In this document: positions 16,392 through 25,254 of the stretch, piece by piece | Layout: each line of letters begins with the position of its first letter | How positions within the stretch are numbered: the first letter of the stretch is position 1 | From: JANQKX01 sp039028695 | GTDB lineage: Bacteria; Pseudomonadota; Alphaproteobacteria; Kiloniellales; Kiloniellaceae | Length of the DNA stretch: 64,000 nucleotides | Direction: 5' to 3' | Assembly (NCBI GenBank): GCA_039028695.1 | Contig: JBCCHN010000012.1 | Coordinates: 1-64,000 of the forward strand | The notes under the pieces: model-generated | The model's input: only the letters and a program-made list of their open reading frames with translations | What the model was told of the DNA's origin: nothing | The model's database searches: none | Position numbers and translations under genes: made by a program

Positions 16392-17759
16392 TCACAGTTG
16401 GCCTAGGGTTTTATCAAGGGCCCGGGTTAGTCGGTCGAATAACAGATCGATTTCGTCACTCTTGATAATCAGCGGCGGGCAAATGCCCACGATGTCACCG
16501 GGACAAGCGCGCAGGATCAAACCCTCATCCATGGCATGATCCACAACCTGCTGAGCCACCTTGGCAACCGGCGGATAGGACTCCTTAGTTTCCTTATCTG
16601 CGACAATCTCGGCCGCCCCGATCAGGCCGACGCCCCGACTTTGACCCACCAAAGGATGATCAGACAAGTCGGAAAGACGCTCTTGGAAATGAGGACAAAC
16701 GGCCCGCACGTGTCCGATAATGTCGTCTTCCTCGTAAATTTTCAGCGTCTCAACCGCAACTGCCGCTGGCACCGGATGACCGCCATAGGTAAAGCCTGTG
16801 CCAAAGTTACCGACCTGCTTTCCATAATCTTCAAAAACTTGATAAACCCGATCCGATACCAATACCGCCGAGATAGGCAAGTAGGCGGACGAAAGCTGCT
16901 TGGCGCAGGTTAAAATATCCGGTTGGATACCATAGGTCTGCGAGCCCCACATGTTTCCGGTTCGGCCAAAGCCACAGATCACCTCATCAGCAACCATCAA
17001 GACATCGTGACGCTTCAGCACTGCTTGGATTTTTTCGAAATAAGTCTCCGGCGGCACAACGACTCCGCCCGCTCCCATGACCGGTTCGGCAAAAAAGGCC
17101 GCCACGGTCTCAGGCCCTTCGTCGATAATCTGCTGATCCAACTCGGCGGCAAGGCGGTCGGCAAAGTCAATCTCGCTTTCGCCGGGATGTCCATTCCGGT
17201 AATGATCGGGCGTGCCGCAGTGAAGGATGCCGTCAATGGGCAAATCAAATCCCGTTTGCACGTAGCTCAGGGCGGTCAAGGACCCGCCAGCGATGGTCAC
17301 GCCGTGGTAGGCCCGCTTGCGAGAGATGATCTTTTTTTTCTCCGGCCGACCCAGCGCATTGTTGTAGTACCAGGCGAATTTGATTGCGCTATCGATTGCC
17401 TCAGATCCTGAATTAGCAAAAAACGCCTTGGCCAGCGGCGCCGGCGCGATGGCCATGAGGCGCTCGGCCAGCTCAATAACGGGGGGCGTGGAACGGTGGG
17501 TAAAGATGTGGCTATAGGGCAAGGCCTCAAGCTGGCGGGTGGCGGCAGCCACCAAGCGCTTTTCGCTAAACCCTAAACCCACGCACCACAGGCCTGCCAG
17601 ACCTTCGATATATTGCTTGCCGTCCTCATCCCAAAGGTAGACGCCCTCGCCCTTGGTCATGATCGCGGGGCCTTTTTCTTGGTGGGCCGCCAAGTTGGTG
17701 TAGGGATGAAGCATATAGGCCACGTCCCGTGCCGCAGCGGAATTAGGAGCGACAACCAT
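16392..17759 (-). CDS. Class III PLP-dependent aminotransferase
   Basis: A 455-residue omega-aminotransferase, cytoplasmic. Key elements: SGSEA (117-121) for phosphate binding, YHG at 151-153, VADEVICGFGRTG with D258 contacting the pyridine nitrogen, and the Schiff-base lysine K287 in CAKQLSSAYLP. The start is secure, with GGAGG five bases before the ATG. The N-terminus (HPYTNLAAHQEKGP) matches a group active on diamines, beta-alanine, taurine or aromatic amines with pyruvate as acceptor. Substrate is ambiguous. The genes around it (a hydroxyacid dehydrogenase downstream, a divergent phosphotransacetylase, and a MocR regulator beside a sulfite dehydrogenase) make taurine or a related amine a reasonable guess, not a proof. 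Confidence 0.9.
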   Translation of the reverse strand: MVVAPNSAAARDVAYMLHPYTNLAAHQEKGPAIMTKGEGVYLWDEDGKQYIEGLAGLWCVGLGFSEKRLVAAATRQLEALPYSHIFTHRSTPPVIELAERLMAIAPAPLAKAFFANSGSEAIDSAIKFAWYYNNALGRPEKKKIISRKRAYHGVTIAGGSLTALSYVQTGFDLPIDGILHCGTPDHYRNGHPGESEIDFADRLAAELDQQIIDEGPETVAAFFAEPVMGAGGVVVPPETYFEKIQAVLKRHDVLMVADEVICGFGRTGNMWGSQTYGIQPDILTCAKQLSSAYLPISAVLVSDRVYQVFEDYGKQVGNFGTGFTYGGHPVPAAVAVETLKIYEEDDIIGHVRAVCPHFQERLSDLSDHPLVGQSRGVGLIGAAEIVADKETKESYPPVAKVAQQVVDHAMDEGLILRACPGDIVGICPPLIIKSDEIDLLFDRLTRALDKTLGQL

Positions 17760-18041
17760 AAAGACCTCCTCACCGTGAAAATGGGCCGCAAAAGGAACCG
17801 CGAAAAAGGGGCCGCCTTCAGATGCCGAAAAAAAAGGTCAACAGAAGCAAATCTCTGCCAACCGCAAACAACCGCGCATTGGCTCAGTGTGCGCTAGACC
17901 CCATAAAGACGCAACGCTCATCTGGGAAATTCTCGGCCCGGCCGAATTTGCCCCACCTTGCCAAGGGCAATGTTAGACTGTTAGAGACCATGGGGATCAT
18001 TTCCCGAAAGATGAATTCCTTCTAAAGTCGAGTTTCCTGTC
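17760..18041. other. Divergent intergenic region with GC-rich palindrome
   Basis: About 280 bases between the aminotransferase (-) and the phosphotransacetylase (+). The visible structure is CGGCC-C-GGCCG at 17934-17944 flanked by AAATT and AATTT arms, a possible operator or leader stem for the + gene. I see no convincing open frame or RNA gene. Confidence 0.35.
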
Positions 18042-18968
18042 ATGCTCAGTCAGCTTCCCTTCGAGTGTCCGCAGCATCTTCTCACTCTGGCAGGCCAGGG
18101 CGAGCCCACACCCATGGCCGTTGCGGGCGCCGAGTCAAGCGTGGCCCTAGAAAGTGTAAAGGCCGCCCACGATGAAGGACTCATTCTGCCCTACCTGGTT
18201 GGCGATCCAGCGAGCATTAAAAAAATCGCTGCAGAAATCCAGTGGCCCTTGGGTGATTTTGAGATCGTTTCCGCCGACGGCGAAGAAGATACCGCCGCAA
18301 AAGCGGTTGAACTGGTGCGAAAAAAGCAGGCCAAGGCGCTCATGAAGGGGCAGATCCACACGGATCGACTAATGCGGGCGGTGATCGACCGGGAAAAAGG
18401 GCTCCGCACCGGTCGGCGCTTAAGCCATATCTTTTACATGACTGCGCCAGGCCGTGAAGGTGCTCTCTCCATCACCGACGCCGCCGTCAATGTGGCACCC
18501 AGCGTCGATGTGCGCATGGATATCCTGCGCAATGCCATTTCCTTCCAACATGCCTTGGGCCAGGCCTGTCCCAAGGTGGCGGTGATCTCGGCAACGGAAA
18601 CGCCAAATCCGGCCATGCCCACCAGTATGGAGGCCGCCGACATTGTCGCCCGTGCTGGAAATGGCGAAATCGAGGGCGCCTTGGTGGAAGGCCCCTTTGC
18701 CCTGGATCTGGCGGTCTCCCCGCACTCTGTGAAAATCAAAGGCATTGCTAGCAAAGTCGCCGGTCAGGCCGACGTGCTGCTCATGCCCGCAATTGAGGCG
18801 GGCAATGTCCTTTTTAAAGCCATGGTATACTACATGAGCGCGTGCGCCGCGGGCCTGGTCTTGGGGGCGGCTGCGCCCATCGTGCTGACCTCCCGCGCCG
18901 ATCCGCCCGAGGCCCGCCTGGCCGCTGCTGCGTTGGCTTCAATTGTAAGCCAGTCGCTAGAAAGCTGA
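18042..18968 (+). CDS. Phosphate acetyl/butyryltransferase
   Basis: A 308-residue PTA_PTB-family acyltransferase that interconverts acyl-CoA and acyl-phosphate. Recognisable segments are KAHDEGLILPYLVGDP-like (AAHDEGLILPYLVGDP), ALMKGQIHTDRLMRAV, LSHIFYM, ITDAAVNVAPSVD, ISATETPNPAMPTSMEA, VEGPFALDLAVS and MPAIEAGNVLFKAM. The length fits stand-alone Ptb or short Pta enzymes and lacks the long N-terminal regulatory domain of enterobacterial Pta. No acetate or butyrate kinase gene is adjacent. That is unusual for overflow metabolism but normal where acetyl-phosphate is produced by another route, such as sulfoacetaldehyde acetyltransferase. Acyl specificity (C2 or C4) is not decidable here. Confidence 0.9.
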   Translation: MLSQLPFECPQHLLTLAGQGEPTPMAVAGAESSVALESVKAAHDEGLILPYLVGDPASIKKIAAEIQWPLGDFEIVSADGEEDTAAKAVELVRKKQAKALMKGQIHTDRLMRAVIDREKGLRTGRRLSHIFYMTAPGREGALSITDAAVNVAPSVDVRMDILRNAISFQHALGQACPKVAVISATETPNPAMPTSMEAADIVARAGNGEIEGALVEGPFALDLAVSPHSVKIKGIASKVAGQADVLLMPAIEAGNVLFKAMVYYMSACAAGLVLGAAAPIVLTSRADPPEARLAAAALASIVSQSLES

Positions 18969-19114
18969 TCCGAATCAACAATCTAGTGTGTCTAGTCGGA
19001 TCATTTAAACCAAATCGAAACCTAACGGGCCTAGTGTTGATGGTTGGCTGAAACTGCTGCTCAAAGCAGACCGAGCCCAATAATTCCGAACCTTGGCCGA
19101 TCAGGAGAAAGACC

Positions 19115-19654
19115 TTGAACCCTGCCACCCAGGCTGCCGTCACTGCCCAAAAGGAGGCATCGGACCACCAGGCAGCGCTCGGCCAACTCGCTTTTTCAAT
19201 CGACCGGCTCAAAGCGGCCAATGTCAATCCGGACTCCTTTTTGGCAACAGATTATTTGAACCATTTCAACGAGATAATCATGCTCATGGAGCTCATCCCC
19301 AGCATGCCCGATTGCCTGGAGGATGCCCGTGCTTGGCAACCAAAGACCTATCAGGAGCACTTCCAAGATAGCGGTCTAGCCGATGCGGAGCTGATTATTC
19401 AAGCCTATGAAAAAGCGCCGGAAGCCTATCGCCGGCCTTTCGATGCTGCCGTGACCGAGTTGAATAACCGCATTGCTTATGGCCTCACGATCTTGGAAGG
19501 CAAGCTTGCCGCGGACAAAGTTGAGTCCCTGGATGCCTGGGGGGATACCATCATGAGCAAGCTCAATCGGAGCGTCGAAAGCCTGTCGGCCATGATCAAT
19601 GGATCCTTGCCCAGCAATGATCAGGGCGAGGTGGATTCGATCATCGACGCCTAG
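19115..19654 (+). CDS. Conserved-looking hypothetical protein, TTG start
   Basis: A 179-residue predicted cytoplasmic protein that I do not recognise. The start is TTG with AGGAG seven bases upstream. Codon use matches the neighbours, and the predicted structure is almost entirely helical and acidic (for example FNEIIMLMELIPSMPDCLED and LNNRIAYGLTILEGKLAADK). No signal peptide, membrane segment or catalytic motif is seen. It follows the phosphotransacetylase by 146 bases on the same strand and faces the convergent MocR gene. The helical pattern suggests a small regulatory or structural protein, but no function should be assigned. Confidence 0.7.
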   Translation: MNPATQAAVTAQKEASDHQAALGQLAFSIDRLKAANVNPDSFLATDYLNHFNEIIMLMELIPSMPDCLEDARAWQPKTYQEHFQDSGLADAELIIQAYEKAPEAYRRPFDAAVTELNNRIAYGLTILEGKLAADKVESLDAWGDTIMSKLNRSVESLSAMINGSLPSNDQGEVDSIIDA

Positions 19655-19682
19655 AGCCGGTGTCGAGCGAGTTGAAAGCACT

Positions 19683-21182
19683 CTAAGCCCGCTTTTTTCG
19701 GTTCCCAATTCCGCTTGACGCCACCTGCCCCATCAACTCGGCCAACAGTTTGATGCCCGGCTCGATACGGCTCAATTCAATGGATGAAAATCCGAGCCGC
19801 AGGTGATTTTTCGGAGCTTCATCGGCATAGTAATGATCGGTACCCGACTCGATAAGCAGTCCGTGCTGGCGCGCCGCCATGACGAGTTGGTCGCAATCCA
19901 CCTCGGGCGGACAGGTCACCCAGAAGCTTGTGCCGCCTTGAGACTTCATGCGGGTTGTTTGCGGCAGATGTTTTTCCAAGGCGTCGCCCAGTTTTTCCCA
20001 CCTTTGCCGGTATCCCCGCTGCAAACGATGGACCAGGGCATCGTAGTAGCCACCGGCGATGAAATAGGCCAAGGTTCGCTGATTGTTGGCCGGCGGATGA
20101 CGCATGATCAAGCGTCGCAGAAAACGGGCTTCGCGAATCAGTTCGCGGCTTGCCACCATGTAGCCCATGCGAATCCCCGGTGCCAAGTACTTGGAAAAGC
20201 TCCCCAAATAGATCACCCGCTGATTATGGTCGATGGACTTCAACGCGGGCGTCGGCGCGGAGACAAAGTTTGTTTCCGCCTCATAATCATCCTCTATGAT
20301 CAAAATGCCCTTTTCCTCAGCCTTCCGCAGTAGGGCGTTGCGGCGCTCGATCGGCAAGGTCACCGTGGTCGGTGATTGATGACTTGGGGTGACATAGATA
20401 CAGTCACAATCATCCAATTCCCCATCCACAACCAATCCATGCTCGTCGACGGGAAGGGCTTTCAATTCCCCTCCGACAATTTGAAAGATATGCCGGGCAT
20501 CCACGTAGCCTGGATCTTCAAAGCCGATTTGCGTGTCTGGGCCGGCAAGCAATTGGGCAATCAAAAAAATCCCATTTTGCGCGCCGAGTGTTATGAGAAT
20601 TTCATCTTCCGAAGCCTTGATGCCGCGACGGGGCAGGACTCGAGCCCGCACCTCTTCAATAAGCCGCGGGTCATCTTGGTCAAAGCGGTCCTCGGACCAG
20701 TCCTGGATGGACGAAATCCCCAAGGCCTGCCGCGAGCACAGCCGCCAGGCAGTGACGGGAAAAAGGCTGGGGTCTGTTTGCCCGTAAATAAAGGGGTAGC
20801 GGTATTTGGTCCAATCCCGCGGCTTGGCCACGTGTTGCTGTTCAGACGGGCGGATTTGGAAGCGACCCTCCCAATCCACGGGCGCCTCCAAATTCTCCGT
20901 CTTTTGTTCTGGCGCCTGTGCCAAGTCGAAGGCCAGCTCAGCGTTAATAAAATAGCCGACTCGCTCGCGCGAGATCAGCAAACCCTCATCAGCCAAGGCC
21001 TGATAGGCCAGAACAACCGTATTTCGGGACACACCAAGCGACTGGGCCATGCGCCGGCACGATGGCAAGGGTTCGTCGCCGGATAGGCGACCATCGACAA
21101 TGGCGTCCACCAACTGGCGCCGAAGCTGGGTTTGCAGGCCAACCCCGCTGTTGTGCTTAACCGGAAATATTAAATCCCGCAT
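19683..21182 (-). CDS. MocR-type transcriptional regulator (GntR wHTH fused to aminotransferase-like domain)
   Basis: A 499-residue chimera. Residues about 10-75 form a GntR winged helix (LRRQLVDAIVDGRL, LPSCRRMAQSLGVSRNTVVLAYQALADEGLL). Residues about 120-490 form a fold-type I aminotransferase-like effector domain with PLP lysine in GSFSKYLAPGIRMGYM. Such regulators use PLP, often with an amino compound, to control transcription (PdxR, GabR, TauR). The ATG at 21182 is preferred over 21233 because it begins MRDLIFPV, as in relatives, and leaves room for a leader after the TATAAT at 21249-21244. It is divergent from soeA, so it may control that operon. I cannot choose between TauR-, GabR- or PdxR-like roles. 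Confidence 0.9.
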   Translation of the reverse strand: MRDLIFPVKHNSGVGLQTQLRRQLVDAIVDGRLSGDEPLPSCRRMAQSLGVSRNTVVLAYQALADEGLLISRERVGYFINAELAFDLAQAPEQKTENLEAPVDWEGRFQIRPSEQQHVAKPRDWTKYRYPFIYGQTDPSLFPVTAWRLCSRQALGISSIQDWSEDRFDQDDPRLIEEVRARVLPRRGIKASEDEILITLGAQNGIFLIAQLLAGPDTQIGFEDPGYVDARHIFQIVGGELKALPVDEHGLVVDGELDDCDCIYVTPSHQSPTTVTLPIERRNALLRKAEEKGILIIEDDYEAETNFVSAPTPALKSIDHNQRVIYLGSFSKYLAPGIRMGYMVASRELIREARFLRRLIMRHPPANNQRTLAYFIAGGYYDALVHRLQRGYRQRWEKLGDALEKHLPQTTRMKSQGGTSFWVTCPPEVDCDQLVMAARQHGLLIESGTDHYYADEAPKNHLRLGFSSIELSRIEPGIKLLAELMGQVASSGIGNRKKRA

Positions 21183-21542
21183 TTGCGCAATAACCCTCGT
21201 CCCCACAGCAAAATCTTGCCGAGCCTTTCCCAAAATTAGCTGAATTATACAATGATTCCGGCTTATTACGAGCCAATTGCTCAGCCTGCTTGGCAGGCCG
21301 CGACAAAGCGCTCACGGCGCCACGGCCTTACCCAGGAACAAAGCCGCCCTTGGCCTTACCAACGATCGGTATCTGGCTCTAATCGTTAGGGTTTTCCGAG
21401 ATTAAATTCTAGGCCAAACCATGGTCCTTGCCCCACGGGCAAATAACCTCTAAGCCCACATATCATTTTCAAAGGCTAAGGTCATACAGCCTTTTGGCCC
21501 CCATTTGGGCCAACTCATGAAAAGGAAAAGGATAAAGTCCCA
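21183..21542. promoter_or_regulatory. MocR/soeA divergent promoter region
   Basis: A 360-base region between two divergent genes. On the - strand a perfect TATAAT -10 hexamer sits at 21249-21244, without an obvious -35 at 17 bases, consistent with an activator- or autoregulator-dependent promoter for the MocR gene. On the + side a hairpin (21494-21513) and an AGGAT-type ribosome-binding site precede soeA. MocR regulators typically bind direct repeats here; I could not identify a clear pair. Confidence 0.4.
21494..21513 (+). repeat. 7-bp stem-loop in the soeA leader
   Basis: TTGGCCC-CCATTT-GGGCCAA is a perfect 7-bp inverted repeat with a 6-base loop, ending 29 bases before the soeA ATG. It could be an operator or an RNA hairpin close to the ribosome-binding site. 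No T-run follows, so it is not a terminator. Confidence 0.4.
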
Positions 21543-24458
21543 ATGTCGGTCGTCGGACGAAATCATACAAAAGATCGCCCGATCGATACCAATCAAAAGA
21601 TTGGGGACGAGGTTAAATATTCAACCTGTTATATGTGCGCGTGCCGTTGCGGCATTAAGGTTCACCTCAAAGACGGCGCCATCCGTTACATCGAAGGTAA
21701 TCCCAATCATCCCATCAACAAGGGTGTGCTCTGTGCCAAAGGTTCTGCCGGGATTATGCAGCACTACTCTCCGGCTCGGCTGACCAAGCCCCTTTTGCGG
21801 GTTGGCGAACGGGGGGCTGGCGAATTCAAGGAAATTGAGTGGGACGAAGCTCTTCAGACCGCCACAATGTGGCTCAGTGCCATTCGTAACGAGGATCCGC
21901 GCAAGCTCGCCTTTTTCACCGGCCGGGACCAAAGCCAAGCCCTGACCGGCTGGTGGGCTAGTCAATTCGGCACCCCCAACTATGCAGCGCACGGGGGCTT
22001 TTGCTCGGTCAATATGGCCTCTGCCGGACTCTATTCTATCGGCGGTTCTTTTTGGGAGTTCGGCCAGCCCGATTGGGACCGCACCAAGTACCTCATGATG
22101 TTCGGCGTGGCCGAGGATCACGACAGCAATCCCATCAAGACCGGCCTGGCCAAGGTCAAGGCCAATGGCGCCAAATTCGTCTCCATTAACCCCATCAAGA
22201 CCGGCTATTCGGCCATTGCCGATGAATGGGTTGGTCTGAACCCCGGTACGGACGGCCTATTTATCCTGTCGCTGGTCTACGAGCTGCTACGGGCGGGTAA
22301 GGTGGATGCGGACTACCTGGCCCGTTACACCAATGCCCCCTATTTGGTGATCCAAGACGAAGGAGCCCCTGACCATGGTCTTTTTGCCCGGGACGAGGCG
22401 GACGAGATTTTATGCCATGACCGCAAATCAAACCAGCTTCGGCCCTGCAGTGACCCAGAGCTTCAGCCCAGCCTAACGGGTGCGGTTAGGCTGCCTGACG
22501 GTCGCTCGGCGGTTCCTGCTTTTGCCTTGATGGCCCAAGCCTATTCAGATCCTGGCTACGCCCCTGATGCCGTGGCGGATAGAGTGGGTATTCCAGCCGA
22601 GCAAATTCGCCGTCTCGCGGCCGAACTTGCCCAAATTGCCTTTGAAGAAGAAATCGTCCTCGATCAACCTTGGACCGACTGGCGCGGGAAGCGGCATGAA
22701 ACGATGATCGGGCGGCCCGTATCCATGCATGCCATGCGGGGCATTTCCGCCCATTCCAACGGTTTTCACACCTGCCGCGCCATTCACCTCTTGCAGGTTA
22801 TTCTGGGTTCAATCGATTGCCCCGGCGGCTTTCGATATAAGCCGCCCTTCCCTCGTCCGACTCCTCCCGGCCCGCGTCCGGCCGGTAAATTAGGCGATGT
22901 GGCACCCAATACGCCCTTGCCTGGCCCACCTCTGGGATTCCCCATGGGCCCGGAAGATCTCTTGGTGGATGACGACGGTCAGCCCTTGCGTATCGACAAG
23001 GCCTTTTCATGGGAGAATCCCCTTTCCAACCATGGCATGTTGCACATGGTCATCTCCAATGCGTGGCGCGGCGACCCCTACCCCGTTGATACCTTGTTCA
23101 TGTACATGGCCAATATGGCCTGGAACTCCGCCATGAATACGGCGGACACCATAAAGATGCTGACCGACAAGAACGCCGACGGCGAGTACAAGATCCCACG
23201 CCTTATCTATTCCGATGCTTATTACTCCGAGACCGTAGCCTATGCGGACCTGGTGCTGCCCGATACAACCTATTTGGAGCGCTGGGATTGCATCTCGGTC
23301 CTAGACCGACCCATTTGTGAGCCGGAGGGACCAGCCGATTCGATCCGCCAGCCGGTGGTCGCTCCCGACCGGGATGTGCGCCCCTTCCAGGAGGTCCTTT
23401 TGGAACTCGGCGCCCGCCTGGGCCTACCGGGCATGAGCAACGATGACGGCAGCCCCACATATCCCGGCGGGTACCCCGATTACTTGATCAATCACCAACG
23501 CAAACCCGGCGTGGGCAGCCTGATGGGTTGGCGCGGCGAGGACGGTACCGCCAAGGGACGGGGTGCCCCCAACCCCAACCAGCTGCAAAAGTACATCGAC
23601 AACCAGTGTTTCTGGCAGGATCACCTGGCCCCGGACCAGCTATATTTCAAACACTCCAATCAGTCCTATCTGAACTATGCCGCCCGCATGGGCTTTATCG
23701 ACCAGGCTCAGCCCATTGTCTTGCAAATCTATAGCGAGATCATGCAACGCTTCCGCTTGGCGGCGGAGGGCCATGGTCCCCATCAACCCCCGGAACTTCA
23801 TCGGGAGCGGGTCAAAACCTACTTCGATCCCTTGCCCCTCTGGTATGCGCCCTTTGAAAGCGCTTGCAACGATGAAGAGGCCTATCCCCTCTATGCCGTT
23901 ACCCAGCGCCCCATGGCCATGTATCATTCTTGGGGCTCACAGAACGCTTGGTTGCGCCAAATTCACGGCAGTAACCGGATCTATATCTCCGAAGGCCTCG
24001 CCAAGGCTGAGGGCATAAAAGAGGACGATTGGATTTGGGTTTATAGCCGTCATAGCCGGATCAAGGCGCAGGTCCGGGTGATGATGGGGCTCAACGAAAA
24101 GACCATCTGGACATGGAACGCCATCGGTAAGCGAAAAGGGGCCTGGAATCTGGACCGGAATGCCGGCGAGGCGAGCAAGGGCTTCCTCCTTAATCACCTC
24201 ATCGACGATCTTCTTCCAGAACAAGACGGCGGTTATCGCTATTCCTGTTCCGACCCCGTGACCGGTCAAGCGGCCTGGTACGACCTGAGGGTCCGCATCG
24301 AAAAGGCCCTGCCCCACGAGGGCGCCATCACCGAGCCCCAGTTTCCCGAGCTGCAAAAACCCAAAGGTCTGGGACAAACACCGGCTCAGTTGCGCTATGG
24401 CGCGGCCTTCCAGGAAGCAACGGGCGATAACGGTGGCAAGCTAGGGCACAAAAAATGA
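21543..24458 (+). CDS. soeA: Molybdopterin oxidoreductase catalytic subunit, sulfite dehydrogenase SoeA-like
   Basis: A 971-residue catalytic subunit of the DMSO-reductase superfamily carrying bis-MGD. An N-terminal [4Fe-4S] motif is seen as C29-x2-C32-x3-C36-x27-C64. A probable molybdenum-ligand cysteine is C154 in HGGFCSVNMAS. The C-terminal MGD-binding domain includes YAVTQRPMAMYHSWGSQNAW. There is no twin-arginine signal, so the subunit should stay in the cytoplasm, as in SoeABC, which oxidises sulfite to sulfate and passes electrons to quinone. The downstream FeS and DmsC-type subunits complete the SoeABC layout. Polysulfide/thiosulfate or DMSO-type reductases are alternatives, but those are usually exported by Tat. 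Assignment rests on architecture and remembered family resemblance. Confidence 0.82.
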   Translation: MSVVGRNHTKDRPIDTNQKIGDEVKYSTCYMCACRCGIKVHLKDGAIRYIEGNPNHPINKGVLCAKGSAGIMQHYSPARLTKPLLRVGERGAGEFKEIEWDEALQTATMWLSAIRNEDPRKLAFFTGRDQSQALTGWWASQFGTPNYAAHGGFCSVNMASAGLYSIGGSFWEFGQPDWDRTKYLMMFGVAEDHDSNPIKTGLAKVKANGAKFVSINPIKTGYSAIADEWVGLNPGTDGLFILSLVYELLRAGKVDADYLARYTNAPYLVIQDEGAPDHGLFARDEADEILCHDRKSNQLRPCSDPELQPSLTGAVRLPDGRSAVPAFALMAQAYSDPGYAPDAVADRVGIPAEQIRRLAAELAQIAFEEEIVLDQPWTDWRGKRHETMIGRPVSMHAMRGISAHSNGFHTCRAIHLLQVILGSIDCPGGFRYKPPFPRPTPPGPRPAGKLGDVAPNTPLPGPPLGFPMGPEDLLVDDDGQPLRIDKAFSWENPLSNHGMLHMVISNAWRGDPYPVDTLFMYMANMAWNSAMNTADTIKMLTDKNADGEYKIPRLIYSDAYYSETVAYADLVLPDTTYLERWDCISVLDRPICEPEGPADSIRQPVVAPDRDVRPFQEVLLELGARLGLPGMSNDDGSPTYPGGYPDYLINHQRKPGVGSLMGWRGEDGTAKGRGAPNPNQLQKYIDNQCFWQDHLAPDQLYFKHSNQSYLNYAARMGFIDQAQPIVLQIYSEIMQRFRLAAEGHGPHQPPELHRERVKTYFDPLPLWYAPFESACNDEEAYPLYAVTQRPMAMYHSWGSQNAWLRQIHGSNRIYISEGLAKAEGIKEDDWIWVYSRHSRIKAQVRVMMGLNEKTIWTWNAIGKRKGAWNLDRNAGEASKGFLLNHLIDDLLPEQDGGYRYSCSDPVTGQAAWYDLRVRIEKALPHEGAITEPQFPELQKPKGLGQTPAQLRYGAAFQEATGDNGGKLGHKK

Positions 24459-25237
24459 CCTCGCTCCCGCAAAATCCCCCTGCCAAGCGGCTGGGGCTGG
24501 TTATCGACCTGGATACCTGCGTGGGCTGCCATGCCTGCGTGGTGAACTGCAAGGAATGGAACACGGGCGGCTACCCAGCCCCCCTCAGTGACCTTAATCC
24601 CTATGGGGCGGCGCAAAGCGGTGCCTGGTTGAACCGGGTCCACTCCTTTGAGGCAGTTTACGAAGACAACGCTAACGCGGCCCGCGACGGCGCCTCGCAA
24701 AGCCAGAGCCGAACCGTCCACTTCCCCAAATCATGCCTACATTGCCAGGATGCGGCTTGTGTAACCGTTTGCCCAACCGGCGCCTCCTATAAGCGGGAGG
24801 AGGATGGTATCGTCCTCGTGCAAGAGGACCTCTGCATCGGTTGTGGACTGTGCTCTTGGGCGTGCCCCTATGGTGCCCGAGAGATGGATCCCACCGGCGG
24901 TGTGATGAAAAAATGCACCCTGTGCATCGACCGTATCTACAACGAAGAGATCGAAGAAGCCCAGCGCCAACCGGCTTGCGTCAATACTTGCCCCGCCAAG
25001 GCCCGGCATTTCGGCGATTTGGCCGATCCTGACTCATCGGTTTCCAAGTTGGTGGCCGAACGGGGCGGCATGGATCTCATGCCCGAGATGGGCTACCGGC
25101 CCACGAACAAATACCTGCCGCCCCGCCCCCGCCGCGATAGCTACGGCAAACAAGGTGGCGCCAACGGCCCCCTAGAAAGCGCCGATCCTAAGGGTGGATT
25201 CCTTGGCTGGGTCGATCGCCTGTTGAGCGACGATTAG
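24455..25237 (+). CDS. soeB: Four-cluster iron-sulfur electron-transfer subunit, SoeB-like
   Basis: A 260-residue ferredoxin-like subunit. Cysteine groups for four [4Fe-4S] clusters are visible: CVGCHACVVNC near the start, CLHCQDAACVTVCP in the middle, CIGCGLCSWACPYG, and CTLC followed by CVNTCP. This is the DmsB/PsrB/SoeB arrangement, a wire from the molybdenum subunit to the membrane anchor. No signal peptide is present, agreeing with a cytoplasmic complex. It overlaps soeA by four bases (ATGA), so stoichiometric coupled translation is expected. The C-terminal tail (about 200-260) extends beyond the last cluster and is rich in Pro, Gly and Arg. Confidence 0.87.
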   Translation: MTSLPQNPPAKRLGLVIDLDTCVGCHACVVNCKEWNTGGYPAPLSDLNPYGAAQSGAWLNRVHSFEAVYEDNANAARDGASQSQSRTVHFPKSCLHCQDAACVTVCPTGASYKREEDGIVLVQEDLCIGCGLCSWACPYGAREMDPTGGVMKKCTLCIDRIYNEEIEEAQRQPACVNTCPAKARHFGDLADPDSSVSKLVAERGGMDLMPEMGYRPTNKYLPPRPRRDSYGKQGGANGPLESADPKGGFLGWVDRLLSDD

Positions 25238-25254
25238 ACCGGGCAGCCTAGTTC

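Noticed and set aside
17822..18025. Small basic open frame in the aminotransferase/phosphotransacetylase gap
   Set aside because: No ribosome-binding site or domain, composition unlike genes, and it covers the likely promoter region.
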